Below are positions 45,765-53,560 of a stretch of 64,000 bases of DNA, in pieces. Below the pieces are notes generated by a model that saw only the letters and a program-made list of their open reading frames with translations, ran no database searches and was not told the DNA's origin. Position 1 is the first letter of the stretch. The number at the start of each line of letters is the position of its first letter. This stretch comes from Duganella flavida (GTDB lineage Bacteria; Pseudomonadota; Gammaproteobacteria; Burkholderiales; Burkholderiaceae_D). Location of the stretch: assembly GCF_009857445.1 (NCBI RefSeq), contig NZ_WWCN01000002.1, forward strand, positions 372,001 to 436,000. Reading direction: 5' to 3'. Both the position numbers and the translations under genes were made by a program.

Positions 45765-47711
45765 TTACTTGCTCACCGTAGTCAGGTTCCACCGCATTGG
45801 CTCTTGCAGCCAGGGCCGTACACGGACGCTGCTATCCTCTTGCTTCAGATTGAGCGCGTCCATCCAGAAGTAGACCATCAGCAGATTGCAGTTCTTGTCG
45901 CCGCCGCGGTGATCCCATACGACATCGTCTTGCAGCTGGGGTTGCAGATCCTGCAGTTTCGATTCCGTTTGGTTACGGAAGCCCTGCAACGCGCGTCCCG
46001 TTTTGTAGTTGATGACCAGGCACGGATTGTGGATGTCGCGATAGGTAGGGTTGGTATCACGCGGCTCCAGTTCGTGGAAGAACCACAGTTGCTCGTCCGA
46101 GCTGGCGTTGACGGCTTGCATGACGATGCGGGTGCTATCGTCCGGATCGAGCGCCATGGCCAGGCCGGTTTGAGCGTTGCTGATGGAACGCAGCTGGGTG
46201 GTCGAGGACGCTATGGTTGGATTCAGCTCGGTCAGCTTGAGCCACTGCATGGCGTCACGCGAGAGGCGGCCGAAGATCGTCACATTGGCGCTGGGGTCTT
46301 CGTTGCGGGTGGCGAAACCAACTGACAGGCCATCGATGCCTGCGGTACTGAGCCGGTTCCCGGCCAGGGTATAAGTCAGGCCCGCCAAGCGGCAAGGCGC
46401 CATTTTATTCGTCAGAGCTTTCCAGCGATCCAGGGTGCTGCGGTTGGCGCCATGCTTGAGCAGGGCTTCCAGCATATCCACGGTTGGGGTGTAGCGCTTG
46501 TCGCGCGGCCAGCATTCGGTGGCCAGCAGGACTTTTGCGTTCGATGGATCGATGGCATTCAGCTTTTCGGCCATGTTACGCCAGAAGTTCTGGAAAGCGG
46601 CTGGGCTGGCGTCGTTTGCCGGAGCCGTGAAATGGTCGTCCTGGCTTACTTTGATATCGCCATCCAGCACCAGCAGCCGCAGGCGGGGACCGGTCGGAAC
46701 GTCGTGGCCAGGTTTCTGGACCACCTCGCCAATGGCGATGACGCTGCCGTCCCAGCTCGAGGTCATGAGCAGATCGCGATAGGCGTACCACTTGTAGGCG
46801 TCCTCCAGATTTTTGCGGATGGCGGGGTCGCCGACGAATTCGGTGATCGGTTTAGTCCGGACTTTTACCACGCTGGGCGCTGAAGCCACCGTGGCACGCC
46901 ATCCTTCCAGGCCCTTCTGATAGTTTTCGGGCGCTTCCTGACTGAAATTGAAGTTGTAATTGCCGCCGCGCGTGCTCAGGGTGCGGATCACGTGCTGGCT
47001 GTTCTTCTTGACTTCTTCCTGCTGCTGGACGCTGGCCTTGCCGTGCACATAGCTGGCATATTCGGCCTTGGCAGCGAAGTCTATCTTGGTGATATCGCTG
47101 AGATGGCTTTTTTCGATCATCAGCGCGTAGTTCAGCGCGCCGCCGACGATCACTTCGGTGACCACGTCGGTGCCGTAGTTATTGAAGAAGTTGAAGTAGG
47201 CCGAGCGCACAGCCGCCGAGTTGGCATCGAACGGTTTTGGCAGTTGTCCAAGTTTGGTGTTGAAGTCGGTGGTATTGCCGTCGGCATTGGCTGGCAGGGT
47301 CAACTGCCACAAGGTCATGGCGCGTGTATGCAGCGCGGCGCTGTATTCGCGCAGGCTGTCGATGTCGCGGCCGAAGGTGAACTTGAAGTCGCTGGAGAAC
47401 GCGCCATAGTTGATGGTGGCCTCGGCGGAGGCGTTCAGGCTCGTATGATAGCTCTCGGTATTCTGGAAGATATCCTCGGAGAAGGCGTCGCTGCGGGATA
47501 GCTCGTAGCTGACCTTGTCGCCCATGCGGAAAGTGGTTTGCTTGCTGCCGTCCACGAAGATGATCGTTTTGTTGCCGCTCTGGCTGTCGGCCACGCGGTT
47601 GGTACTGAGCTTGCAGCGGGTGCCCACGTCCAGCCGGTTGATCCCGCGCCCCAGCTCGTTAAGGCCGCCGATTTCCAGGATGATGTCGTTTGCGTCAATG
47701 CCGTCGTTCAT
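45765..47711 (-). CDS. MACPF (perforin-like) protein with C-terminal beta-trefoil-like domain
   Basis: 648 residues from ATG 47711 with AGGAG upstream; the longer frame has no ribosome site. No signal peptide. The segment FFNNYGTDVVTEVIVGGALN (Y179-G-T-D, then GG 190-191) matches the MACPF signature, with Asp in place of the usual His; the preceding LNASAEATINYGAFSSDFKFTFG suits the first MACPF strands. A middle domain (about 315-460) with RLRLLVLDG and KVLLATECWP could be an ILEI-like lectin fold, weakly. The C-terminal part (about 505-640) shows TGLAMALD and DEQLWFF, as in ricin-type beta-trefoils. Such proteins form membrane pores. A sigma54 promoter lies upstream and the activator gene is divergent. 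Confidence 0.75.
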   Translation of the reverse strand: MNDGIDANDIILEIGGLNELGRGINRLDVGTRCKLSTNRVADSQSGNKTIIFVDGSKQTTFRMGDKVSYELSRSDAFSEDIFQNTESYHTSLNASAEATINYGAFSSDFKFTFGRDIDSLREYSAALHTRAMTLWQLTLPANADGNTTDFNTKLGQLPKPFDANSAAVRSAYFNFFNNYGTDVVTEVIVGGALNYALMIEKSHLSDITKIDFAAKAEYASYVHGKASVQQQEEVKKNSQHVIRTLSTRGGNYNFNFSQEAPENYQKGLEGWRATVASAPSVVKVRTKPITEFVGDPAIRKNLEDAYKWYAYRDLLMTSSWDGSVIAIGEVVQKPGHDVPTGPRLRLLVLDGDIKVSQDDHFTAPANDASPAAFQNFWRNMAEKLNAIDPSNAKVLLATECWPRDKRYTPTVDMLEALLKHGANRSTLDRWKALTNKMAPCRLAGLTYTLAGNRLSTAGIDGLSVGFATRNEDPSANVTIFGRLSRDAMQWLKLTELNPTIASSTTQLRSISNAQTGLAMALDPDDSTRIVMQAVNASSDEQLWFFHELEPRDTNPTYRDIHNPCLVINYKTGRALQGFRNQTESKLQDLQPQLQDDVVWDHRGGDKNCNLLMVYFWMDALNLKQEDSSVRVRPWLQEPMRWNLTTVSK

Positions 47712-47772
47712 TGCTTGCTCCTGTTTTTTAATGCGATTTAAGAGCTGCACGATTGCTGCTCTGCCGTTATAT

Positions 47773-47789
47773 TTGCAAGCGCTGTACCA
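47773..47789 (-). promoter_or_regulatory. Sigma54 (RpoN) promoter of the MACPF gene
   Basis: On the minus strand: TGGTAC-AGCGC-TTGCAA. This is TGGCAC-N5-TTGC with a single change (C to T), and has GG-N10-GC exactly. It lies about 60 bases before the start codon, leaving a 5' leader of about 50 bases. A divergent sigma54 activator gene next to it supports the assignment. Confidence 0.82.
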
Positions 47790-47791
47790 CC

Positions 47792-47810
47792 CCAAAAATC
47801 ACGATTTTGG
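47792..47810. promoter_or_regulatory. Near-palindrome beside the sigma54 promoter
   Basis: CCAAAAATCACGATTTTGG, arms CCAAAA/TTTTGG around a seven-base centre, directly upstream of the sigma54 element and about 90-105 bases before the activator start. It may be an activator binding site or an autoregulatory operator. Its closeness to -24 is less than usual for enhancer sites. Confidence 0.4.
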
Positions 47811-47896
47811 CGCTAAAAATGGGGTTTTTGATGTAAATAGCGGCGTAATTGACATGTGAACAGCGCTCATTTACAGTCGCCGCTTACCCTGTCGAT

Positions 47897-49414
47897 ATGG
47901 CGTTGACCCTCACCATGCCCAACTCCGATTTCACTTTGACTTCGCCGCTGTCGGCGGCTGCGACGGCAGAGCGTCCGCTATTGGCGCTGACGATAGCCTG
48001 GCATCCTGAGCTCCAGCGCGTCGGTGAGCAATTTATTGCCGAGCGCGAGGTAGCGCTGTCGCGCTATTTGCCCTTGTTTCGCGCGCCGGAGACCGAGCCG
48101 GCCGGTTTGGGCTATGCCGGTATCTCGCGTGCGCCCTTGCGCCTGGTGCAGGATGCGGACGGCGTGATGCTGTGGCCGCCGGACAGCCGCATGGTGGTCG
48201 AAGTGCAGGGGCAGGAAGTCACCGTGCCGCAGCGCCTGACGACGGCGCAGATCGAGGCCGGCGTCATCATCGGCCTGGGGCGCACGGTGCTGCTATGCCT
48301 GCACTGGATGCGCTGCCTGCCGCAAGCCAATCAGGTGCCCGGACTGCTGGGGGTGGGCAGTGCGGCGATCCGCTTGCGGGCCTTGATCCGGCAAGCGGCT
48401 GGCACCGGCGCCACGGTTCTGTTATTGGGCGAGACCGGTACCGGCAAGGAGGTCGCGGCGCGCGCCATCCATGCCTTGAGTGGGCGAGCCGATCAAGCGA
48501 TGATCAGCGTGAATATGGCTGCGCTCAATGAGTCGCTGGCGGCGGCCGACCTGTTCGGCGCCAGCCGTGGAGCGTACACCGGCGCGCAGATGGCGCGCGA
48601 GGGGCTGTTTGCGGAAGCGGAGGCGGGCACACTGTTTCTGGATGAGATAGGCAATGCGCCGCCGCTGGTGCAACCCATGCTGCTGCGGGTGCTGGAGACG
48701 GGCGAGTATCGCCCTCTGGGTGCGCAGCGTGATCGTCGCTCGGGCGCGCGCCTGATCGCCGCCACCGACCAGGATTTATATGGCAGCGGCTTTAATCAAG
48801 CCTTGCTGCGCCGGCTGGAAGGGTTCGTCATTCATTTGCCGCCGCTGCGGATGCGGCGTGAAGACATCGGCGTGCTGGTGCTGCAGGCGCTGCGAGCCGC
48901 CGGTACGGCGGGTGGCTTGGCGCCGGTGCTGCCAGTGGCGCTGGTGGGACAACTGCTGTGTTACCACTGGCCAGGCAATGTCCGCCAATTGCAGCATGTA
49001 CTTGGGCGCGCGCTGCTGGCTTTGCGCATGGGGGAAACGCCGGGCTGGGCCGAACTGGTCGATGCGGTCCCGGCGGCGCCGGCGTCGGTCACGCCGGCGG
49101 CCGGCAACAGCAGTCCCGCCAAGAGCCGGACGCGCACCAGGCTGGAGGATGTCAGCCAGCACGACGTGTTGCAGGCCATGCGCGAGAACGCCTGGTGCGT
49201 GCAGTACGCGGCGCAGGCGCTGGGGGTCTCGCGCCCGTCCATGTACAAATTATTGGAAGCCCATCCTGCCATCCGGCGTGTCGAACAGATTGCGGCGGAT
49301 GAGTTGCGCCACGCCTGGGAGAGCAGCGCCGGGGATGTGGACATCTGTGCGGCACGCCTGCAAACGCCGGCCGAAGCCTTGCGGCGGCATTTGCGGGTAG
49401 TAAACGGTATTTAG
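47897..49414 (+). CDS. Sigma54-dependent transcriptional activator with FHA-like N-terminal domain
   Basis: 505 residues from ATG 47897 (ATG 47915 also possible; both have weak ribosome sites). Residues about 25-140 look FHA-like: a core GISRAPLRLVQD with an SR pair, then VEVQGQEVT and a final LGRTVLLCLHW. AAA+ domain: Walker A GETGTGKE (178-185), the sigma54-contact loop GAYTGA (225-230), Walker B TLFLDEIG (245-252), and NVRQLQHVL. C-terminal Fis-type helix-turn-helix (VQYAAQALGVSRPSMYKLLE). No receiver domain. FHA domains bind phosphothreonine, so a Ser/Thr kinase (49888-52059) could control it. It should drive the MACPF promoter. Confidence 0.85.
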   Translation: MALTLTMPNSDFTLTSPLSAAATAERPLLALTIAWHPELQRVGEQFIAEREVALSRYLPLFRAPETEPAGLGYAGISRAPLRLVQDADGVMLWPPDSRMVVEVQGQEVTVPQRLTTAQIEAGVIIGLGRTVLLCLHWMRCLPQANQVPGLLGVGSAAIRLRALIRQAAGTGATVLLLGETGTGKEVAARAIHALSGRADQAMISVNMAALNESLAAADLFGASRGAYTGAQMAREGLFAEAEAGTLFLDEIGNAPPLVQPMLLRVLETGEYRPLGAQRDRRSGARLIAATDQDLYGSGFNQALLRRLEGFVIHLPPLRMRREDIGVLVLQALRAAGTAGGLAPVLPVALVGQLLCYHWPGNVRQLQHVLGRALLALRMGETPGWAELVDAVPAAPASVTPAAGNSSPAKSRTRTRLEDVSQHDVLQAMRENAWCVQYAAQALGVSRPSMYKLLEAHPAIRRVEQIAADELRHAWESSAGDVDICAARLQTPAEALRRHLRVVNGI

Positions 49415-49851
49415 CCTGGTTGGCCTTCGCTGGAATTGCCCGGGCCGACCTGGAATTCCGGATCAATTTTTTTCTCGCCGCATGGCCCTATGTTCAATGA
49501 CCACCTGGCCGAATGGTGTGGGTTGTGTGGGGCGGCGTTGTGGATGCGCAGTTTGTTCAGGGCAGGATCGGCATCATCGGGACTGTATTCAAATTTTAAT
49601 GCTGCGTGTGGCTTATGAAACGGCAGCTTGTGCCCGAACGTGGCATCGGTATCGAGCTCAATCTCGTATTTTCTTTTGCCAGCCCGATTGTCCATCAATC
49701 GGATCGTGACCGTGTCGTTATCCTGAAAGACGGGTATCAAGCTATTGTCTTTAGTTGACCTGACAAATTCCGGCTGTTCCTTGCTGCCTTCGAAATTCCA
49801 TTCTTTGCCGAGAGTAATGGTTGCATCATAGTGGGCTGGCTTACTGCGCAT
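49411..49851 (-). CDS. Small protein of unknown function in the MACPF/kinase cluster
   Basis: 146 residues, no signal peptide or membrane helix. Rich in beta-forming and charged segments (DTVTIRLMDNRAG, KYEIELDTDATFGH, ALKFEYSPDDADPAL) with a polar, Gly/Pro-rich tail (PEFQVGPGNSSEGQ). I do not recognise a family. It begins 36 bases after the kinase stop on the same strand, with AAGGAG upstream of ATG 49851, so it is probably cotranscribed with the kinase. Its stop overlaps the convergent activator stop by four bases. It could be a kinase substrate or a partner of the pore protein. Confidence 0.65.
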   Translation of the reverse strand: MRSKPAHYDATITLGKEWNFEGSKEQPEFVRSTKDNSLIPVFQDNDTVTIRLMDNRAGKRKYEIELDTDATFGHKLPFHKPHAALKFEYSPDDADPALNKLRIHNAAPHNPHHSARWSLNIGPCGEKKIDPEFQVGPGNSSEGQPG

Positions 49852-49887
49852 GAAGACTCCTTTCTGTCGATGGTAGGAAATAACAGC

Positions 49888-52059
49888 TTAACGCGGCGCA
49901 TAGGCCGGATCGCGCCGCAGGGCGAGCAGCTCCGGTGTGGCCTCGATGAATTGGACGGGATAGCCGGCATGGATGGCTTGCTTGATGGCCGCCAGCGCAA
50001 GCTGGCGTTCGCCGAGCAGCTCATACGCCAGGCCCGCGCGGAATTGGACCCCGGCGGCGGCAGGGGCAAGGGTCAGGGACCGTTGCAGCAACGGCAGGCT
50101 ATGCTGTTTATCGCCGCTGCGGGCGTAGTACAGGCCCATGCGCGATAACAGCGTGACGTCGTCCGGCGAACGGCTCAGGCGCGGCGCCAGCAGTTCGCTG
50201 GCGCGGGCGTAAGCTTTGCGCGCGTCGGCCTCGCGGCCGGGAATCCATAACAAGGTATCGCCTAGGTTGGCCCAGCCCAGATAATCGCCCGGGCTGCCTT
50301 GGGTCGGCGCCACTGCTGATTCAAACGCAGCCGCAGCACCGATATAGTCATTGCGCAAGAACAGGATATTCCCCAGGTTGCCGTACAGCCAGGCGCTGGG
50401 GCGAATCTGCAGGCCCTGCTGTAGGATATGCAGCGCTTCGTCCTGTTTGCCCTGGGCCGCGAGGGCGGCGCTGAGATTGGCGTAGCTGTACACGGCGTCC
50501 GGCTGAATTTGTATGCTTTGCCGGAATGCCAGTTCGGCCTCATGGAAGCGTGCGCGCGCGTACTGGATGGTCCCGACCTGGTCGGCAAACACCCGTTCCG
50601 CCGGATAGCGGCGCAGCCCCTCCTGCGCGCTGGCCAAGGCGGTGTCATCCTGGCGCTGCTTGTGCAGCACGTTGATCCTCCCGCTCAAGCCAAAGATGTT
50701 TGCCGGATCGAGCGTGAGCGCGCGATCGAACGCGGTCAGCGCCGCCTCATTTTTTCCGGCCATGGCCAGCACGTCCGCTTGCGCGATATGGCTCAAGGCA
50801 AGTTGGTCGTTGAGATGCAGGGCCTGCTTCGCGGCGGCATCGGCCTTGCGCAGCCAGATTTCATCCTGGTGGTCGGAGCTGAAACGGCGGCAATACACGA
50901 GCGCCAGGCCGGCAATTGCGGCGACGTTGTCTCGGTTCTGATCCAGGATGGTGGTGAATTTTTTCTCCGCTTTTTCCAACTCGCCGGGCCGGTCCCAGGT
51001 GGCCAGAGCTTGCAAGCCCACCTGCATTTCCTGCGCTTCCGAGTACGGTTGAAACACGGCCTGCAACGAGGTGAGCATGGTGGGCGAGGACCGGGCAAAC
51101 CACCAGCCTCCCGCTGCCAGTGCGAGCGCGGCGCCCAGCGACAGTACTGGCTTGCGCCAAGCGGGTTGCCAGCGGAGGACGCGCTTCGCTGGCGATTGCG
51201 TTTGGGCCGCAGGCTGGTCGAGCAATATCGCCAGGCGCTCGCATACCTGCTGCATGGTTTGCAGCCGCTGTTCCACCGGCGTCGCCGTCATGTTGTGCAT
51301 CAACTGGATCAATGCGGCGCGCACGGTGGCCGGATAGGGCCATTGTGCAGACGAGGTTTGCATATGGGCCGCTGCCAGTGCCAGGCCGTTCAGGTCGGAA
51401 AACGGACGGGCTCCGGTCAGCAATTCATAGAAGATGACCCCGAGCGCGTAGATGTCGGAGCTGGCGCGCAAGGGCTGGCCCAGTAGGCGTTCCGGCGCCA
51501 TGTAGGCGATGGTCCCTTGTGGATCGGTTTGCAAGACGGAGGTGGTGGCTTGAGGGTCGGCCTGGATGGCCAGACCAAAGTCGAGGATACGGACTGTATT
51601 TTCAGGCTGCACCATCACGTTCGACGGTTTCAAGTCACCATGGACCAAGCCGGAAGCGTGGGCGTCGCGCATGGCCTCGGCGATCTGGCACACGATATCG
51701 AGCGCCTGCCGTTCGTGCATGGGCGATTGGCCCAGTAATTGTTTCAGTGTCTGGCCGTGCACCAGTTCCATCACGATGGATTGGGCCTCGCCGCTGTCTT
51801 CCAGCGCATAGATTTTGACAAAGGCTGGATGCTGGAGTGACGCCGCCAACTGGGCTTCCTGCACCAATCGCGCGGATTGTGTCGGGTCGCCGAGATTTTT
51901 CAGGCGCTTGATTGCCACAGCACGGCGCAATTTGTTATCCCATGCTGCGAATACCGTGCCGAAGCCGCCTTCGCCAAGGCAGTCCCTTACCTCGTAATGC
52001 CCGGACAAGAGCGGCGCCGTGGCGGGCCGGAGTTCGGTAAGCTCGGGCGATTGTGGCAC
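49888..52059 (-). CDS. Transmembrane Ser/Thr protein kinase with TPR repeats
   Basis: 723 residues from GTG 52059 with AAGGAA upstream. Kinase domain (about 20-280): Gly-loop GEGGFGTVFA, Lys 51 (AVAIKRL), catalytic loop HGDLKPSN (140-147) and DFG (160-162), APE in YMAPERL. The usual Arg of HRD is Gly (H140-G-D142), a non-RD kinase. One membrane helix (about 304-323). Then about ten TPR units to the C-terminus, consistent with a periplasmic protein-interaction domain. It lies in the MACPF cluster and is the likely kinase for the FHA-like activator. Confidence 0.9.
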   Translation of the reverse strand: MPQSPELTELRPATAPLLSGHYEVRDCLGEGGFGTVFAAWDNKLRRAVAIKRLKNLGDPTQSARLVQEAQLAASLQHPAFVKIYALEDSGEAQSIVMELVHGQTLKQLLGQSPMHERQALDIVCQIAEAMRDAHASGLVHGDLKPSNVMVQPENTVRILDFGLAIQADPQATTSVLQTDPQGTIAYMAPERLLGQPLRASSDIYALGVIFYELLTGARPFSDLNGLALAAAHMQTSSAQWPYPATVRAALIQLMHNMTATPVEQRLQTMQQVCERLAILLDQPAAQTQSPAKRVLRWQPAWRKPVLSLGAALALAAGGWWFARSSPTMLTSLQAVFQPYSEAQEMQVGLQALATWDRPGELEKAEKKFTTILDQNRDNVAAIAGLALVYCRRFSSDHQDEIWLRKADAAAKQALHLNDQLALSHIAQADVLAMAGKNEAALTAFDRALTLDPANIFGLSGRINVLHKQRQDDTALASAQEGLRRYPAERVFADQVGTIQYARARFHEAELAFRQSIQIQPDAVYSYANLSAALAAQGKQDEALHILQQGLQIRPSAWLYGNLGNILFLRNDYIGAAAAFESAVAPTQGSPGDYLGWANLGDTLLWIPGREADARKAYARASELLAPRLSRSPDDVTLLSRMGLYYARSGDKQHSLPLLQRSLTLAPAAAGVQFRAGLAYELLGERQLALAAIKQAIHAGYPVQFIEATPELLALRRDPAYAPR

Positions 52060-52154
52060 GATGTCGTTCCTTGGTTGGCGGGCGGGATGAGGCTAAGTAT
52101 ATTTTCCTGTTCTTAAAAAATCTACATTATATTTTTTTAAAGGTGACGGCGGTG

Positions 52155-52802
52155 TTACGCGCCTGCAGGAGCGGGCGTTTTGCTGCGGTAGTCGCACAGG
52201 TCGATTTGCATGCAGTTCCAGCATTCGGGTTTGCGGGCTTTGCAGGTGTAGCGTCCGTGCAGGATTAGCCAGTGGTGGGCGTCGAGCAGGAATTCTTTCG
52301 GTACGAATTTCAGCAGCTTCTGCTCGACGATGTCCACGTTTTTCCCTGGCGCTAAACCAGTGCGGTTGGAGACGCGGAAGATGTGCGTGTCTACCGCCAT
52401 CGTCGGATGGCCGAAGGCGGTGTTGAGCACCACGTTGGCGGTCTTGCGGCCTACGCCTGGCAGGGCTTCCAGTGCTTCGCGGTCTTCCGGTACTTCGCCG
52501 CCGTGCAATTCGATCAGCATCTTGCAGGTGGCGATGACGTTCTTGCCTTTGGTTTTATACAGGCCGATGGTCTGGATGTAGGTCTTCAACTCCTCTTCAC
52601 CCAAATCCAATATTGCTTGCGGCGTGTTCGCCACCGGGTACAGCTTGCGCGTGGCTTTGTTCACGCCGACGTCGGTCGCTTGCGCCGACAGCAGCACAGC
52701 GATCAGCAGTTCAAACGGCGTCGTATATTCAAGCTCGGTGACAGGTTTCGGATTGGCGGCGCGGAAGCGCTCGAACATTTCTTGGCGTTTGGCTGGATTC
52801 AT
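52155..52802 (-). CDS. nth: Endonuclease III
   Basis: 215 residues. Helix-hairpin-helix with catalytic Lys ([13 protein letters not shown]), catalytic Asp in [13 protein letters not shown], and the 4Fe-4S cluster ligands in [17 protein letters not shown] near the C-terminus. Base excision repair glycosylase/AP lyase for oxidised pyrimidines. Its start overlaps the rnfB stop by four bases, a common arrangement in Betaproteobacteria. Confidence 0.97.
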   Translation of the reverse strand: MNPAKRQEMFERFRAANPKPVTELEYTTPFELLIAVLLSAQATDVGVNKATRKLYPVANTPQAILDLGEEELKTYIQTIGLYKTKGKNVIATCKMLIELHGGEVPEDREALEALPGVGRKTANVVLNTAFGHPTMAVDTHIFRVSNRTGLAPGKNVDIVEQKLLKFVPKEFLLDAHHWLILHGRYTCKARKPECWNCMQIDLCDYRSKTPAPAGA

Positions 52803-53473
52803 TGTGCGTCTTGTTCTTTTTTGAGTCGCGCGCGCTCCATCGCTGCAGCGATGATGGCGCGCTTGCGTTCTTTCTCTGCTGCTGCCGCTTCATCGGCTGG
52901 ATCAATCGCCTGCACGGCGACCATTTTGGCTTCGGCCTTGGCGGCCAGGCGTGCGTCGTTTTCCTGCTTGTCGCGCCGGAGGCGCATGGCGCGGAAGTCG
53001 TGGCGTTCGCGCGCCGTATTGGCATCTGCCTGCGTCCAAGCTGCCCAGCCGGTGGTCTCGGTGACCGGATACATGACGATGCAATCGACCGGGCAAGGAT
53101 TCACGCACAAATCGCAGCCGGTGCACAGCGATGGCACCACGGTGTGCATCAACTTACCTGCGCCGATAATCGCATCGACCGGGCAGGCCTGGATGCATAG
53201 GGTGCAGCCGATGCACAGCGATTCATCGATGTAGGCGACAGCGCGCGGACGTTCCAGTCCATTCACAGGATTCAGCGGAATGACTTTGCGGCCGGTGACC
53301 GACGACAGGCGTTCGATACCTTCCGCGCCGCCGGGCGGGCATTGGTTGATGTCGGCCGTGCCGGCCGCTATCGCTTCCGCGTAAGGACGGCACCCGTCAA
53401 AGCCGCATTTAGTACATTGCGTTTGCGGCAGGATGTCTTCAATGCGATCAGCGAGGGACTTGACAGTGGACAC
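52799..53473 (-). CDS. rsxB: RnfB-like iron-sulfur protein (electron transport complex subunit B)
   Basis: 224 residues. N-terminal Fe4-S4 domain with [21 protein letters not shown], then two 4Fe-4S ferredoxin motifs ([16 protein letters not shown] and [16 protein letters not shown]). The C-terminal 80 residues are charged and Ala-rich. It lacks the N-terminal membrane helix of classical RnfB and there are no other rnf genes, so it is the stand-alone betaproteobacterial form upstream of nth. It may supply electrons for Fe-S assembly or repair of the Nth cluster (inference). Confidence 0.9.
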   Translation of the reverse strand: MSTVKSLADRIEDILPQTQCTKCGFDGCRPYAEAIAAGTADINQCPPGGAEGIERLSSVTGRKVIPLNPVNGLERPRAVAYIDESLCIGCTLCIQACPVDAIIGAGKLMHTVVPSLCTGCDLCVNPCPVDCIVMYPVTETTGWAAWTQADANTARERHDFRAMRLRRDKQENDARLAAKAEAKMVAVQAIDPADEAAAAEKERKRAIIAAAMERARLKKEQDAQ

Positions 53474-53512
53474 GGCGTGGAGGATGGCGATAAAGCGCCA
53501 TTATCCAATAAA

Positions 53513-53543
53513 AAACGCCCCGGCGGGCAAGCGCGGGGCGTTT
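53513..53543 (-). terminator. Terminator after phaZ
   Basis: Minus strand: AAACGCCCC (53543-53535) pairs with GGGGCGTTT (53521-53513), followed by TTT in the minus direction. It separates phaZ from rnfB. Confidence 0.75.
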
Positions 53544-53560
53544 GTTGGCGCGGCAGCAGA

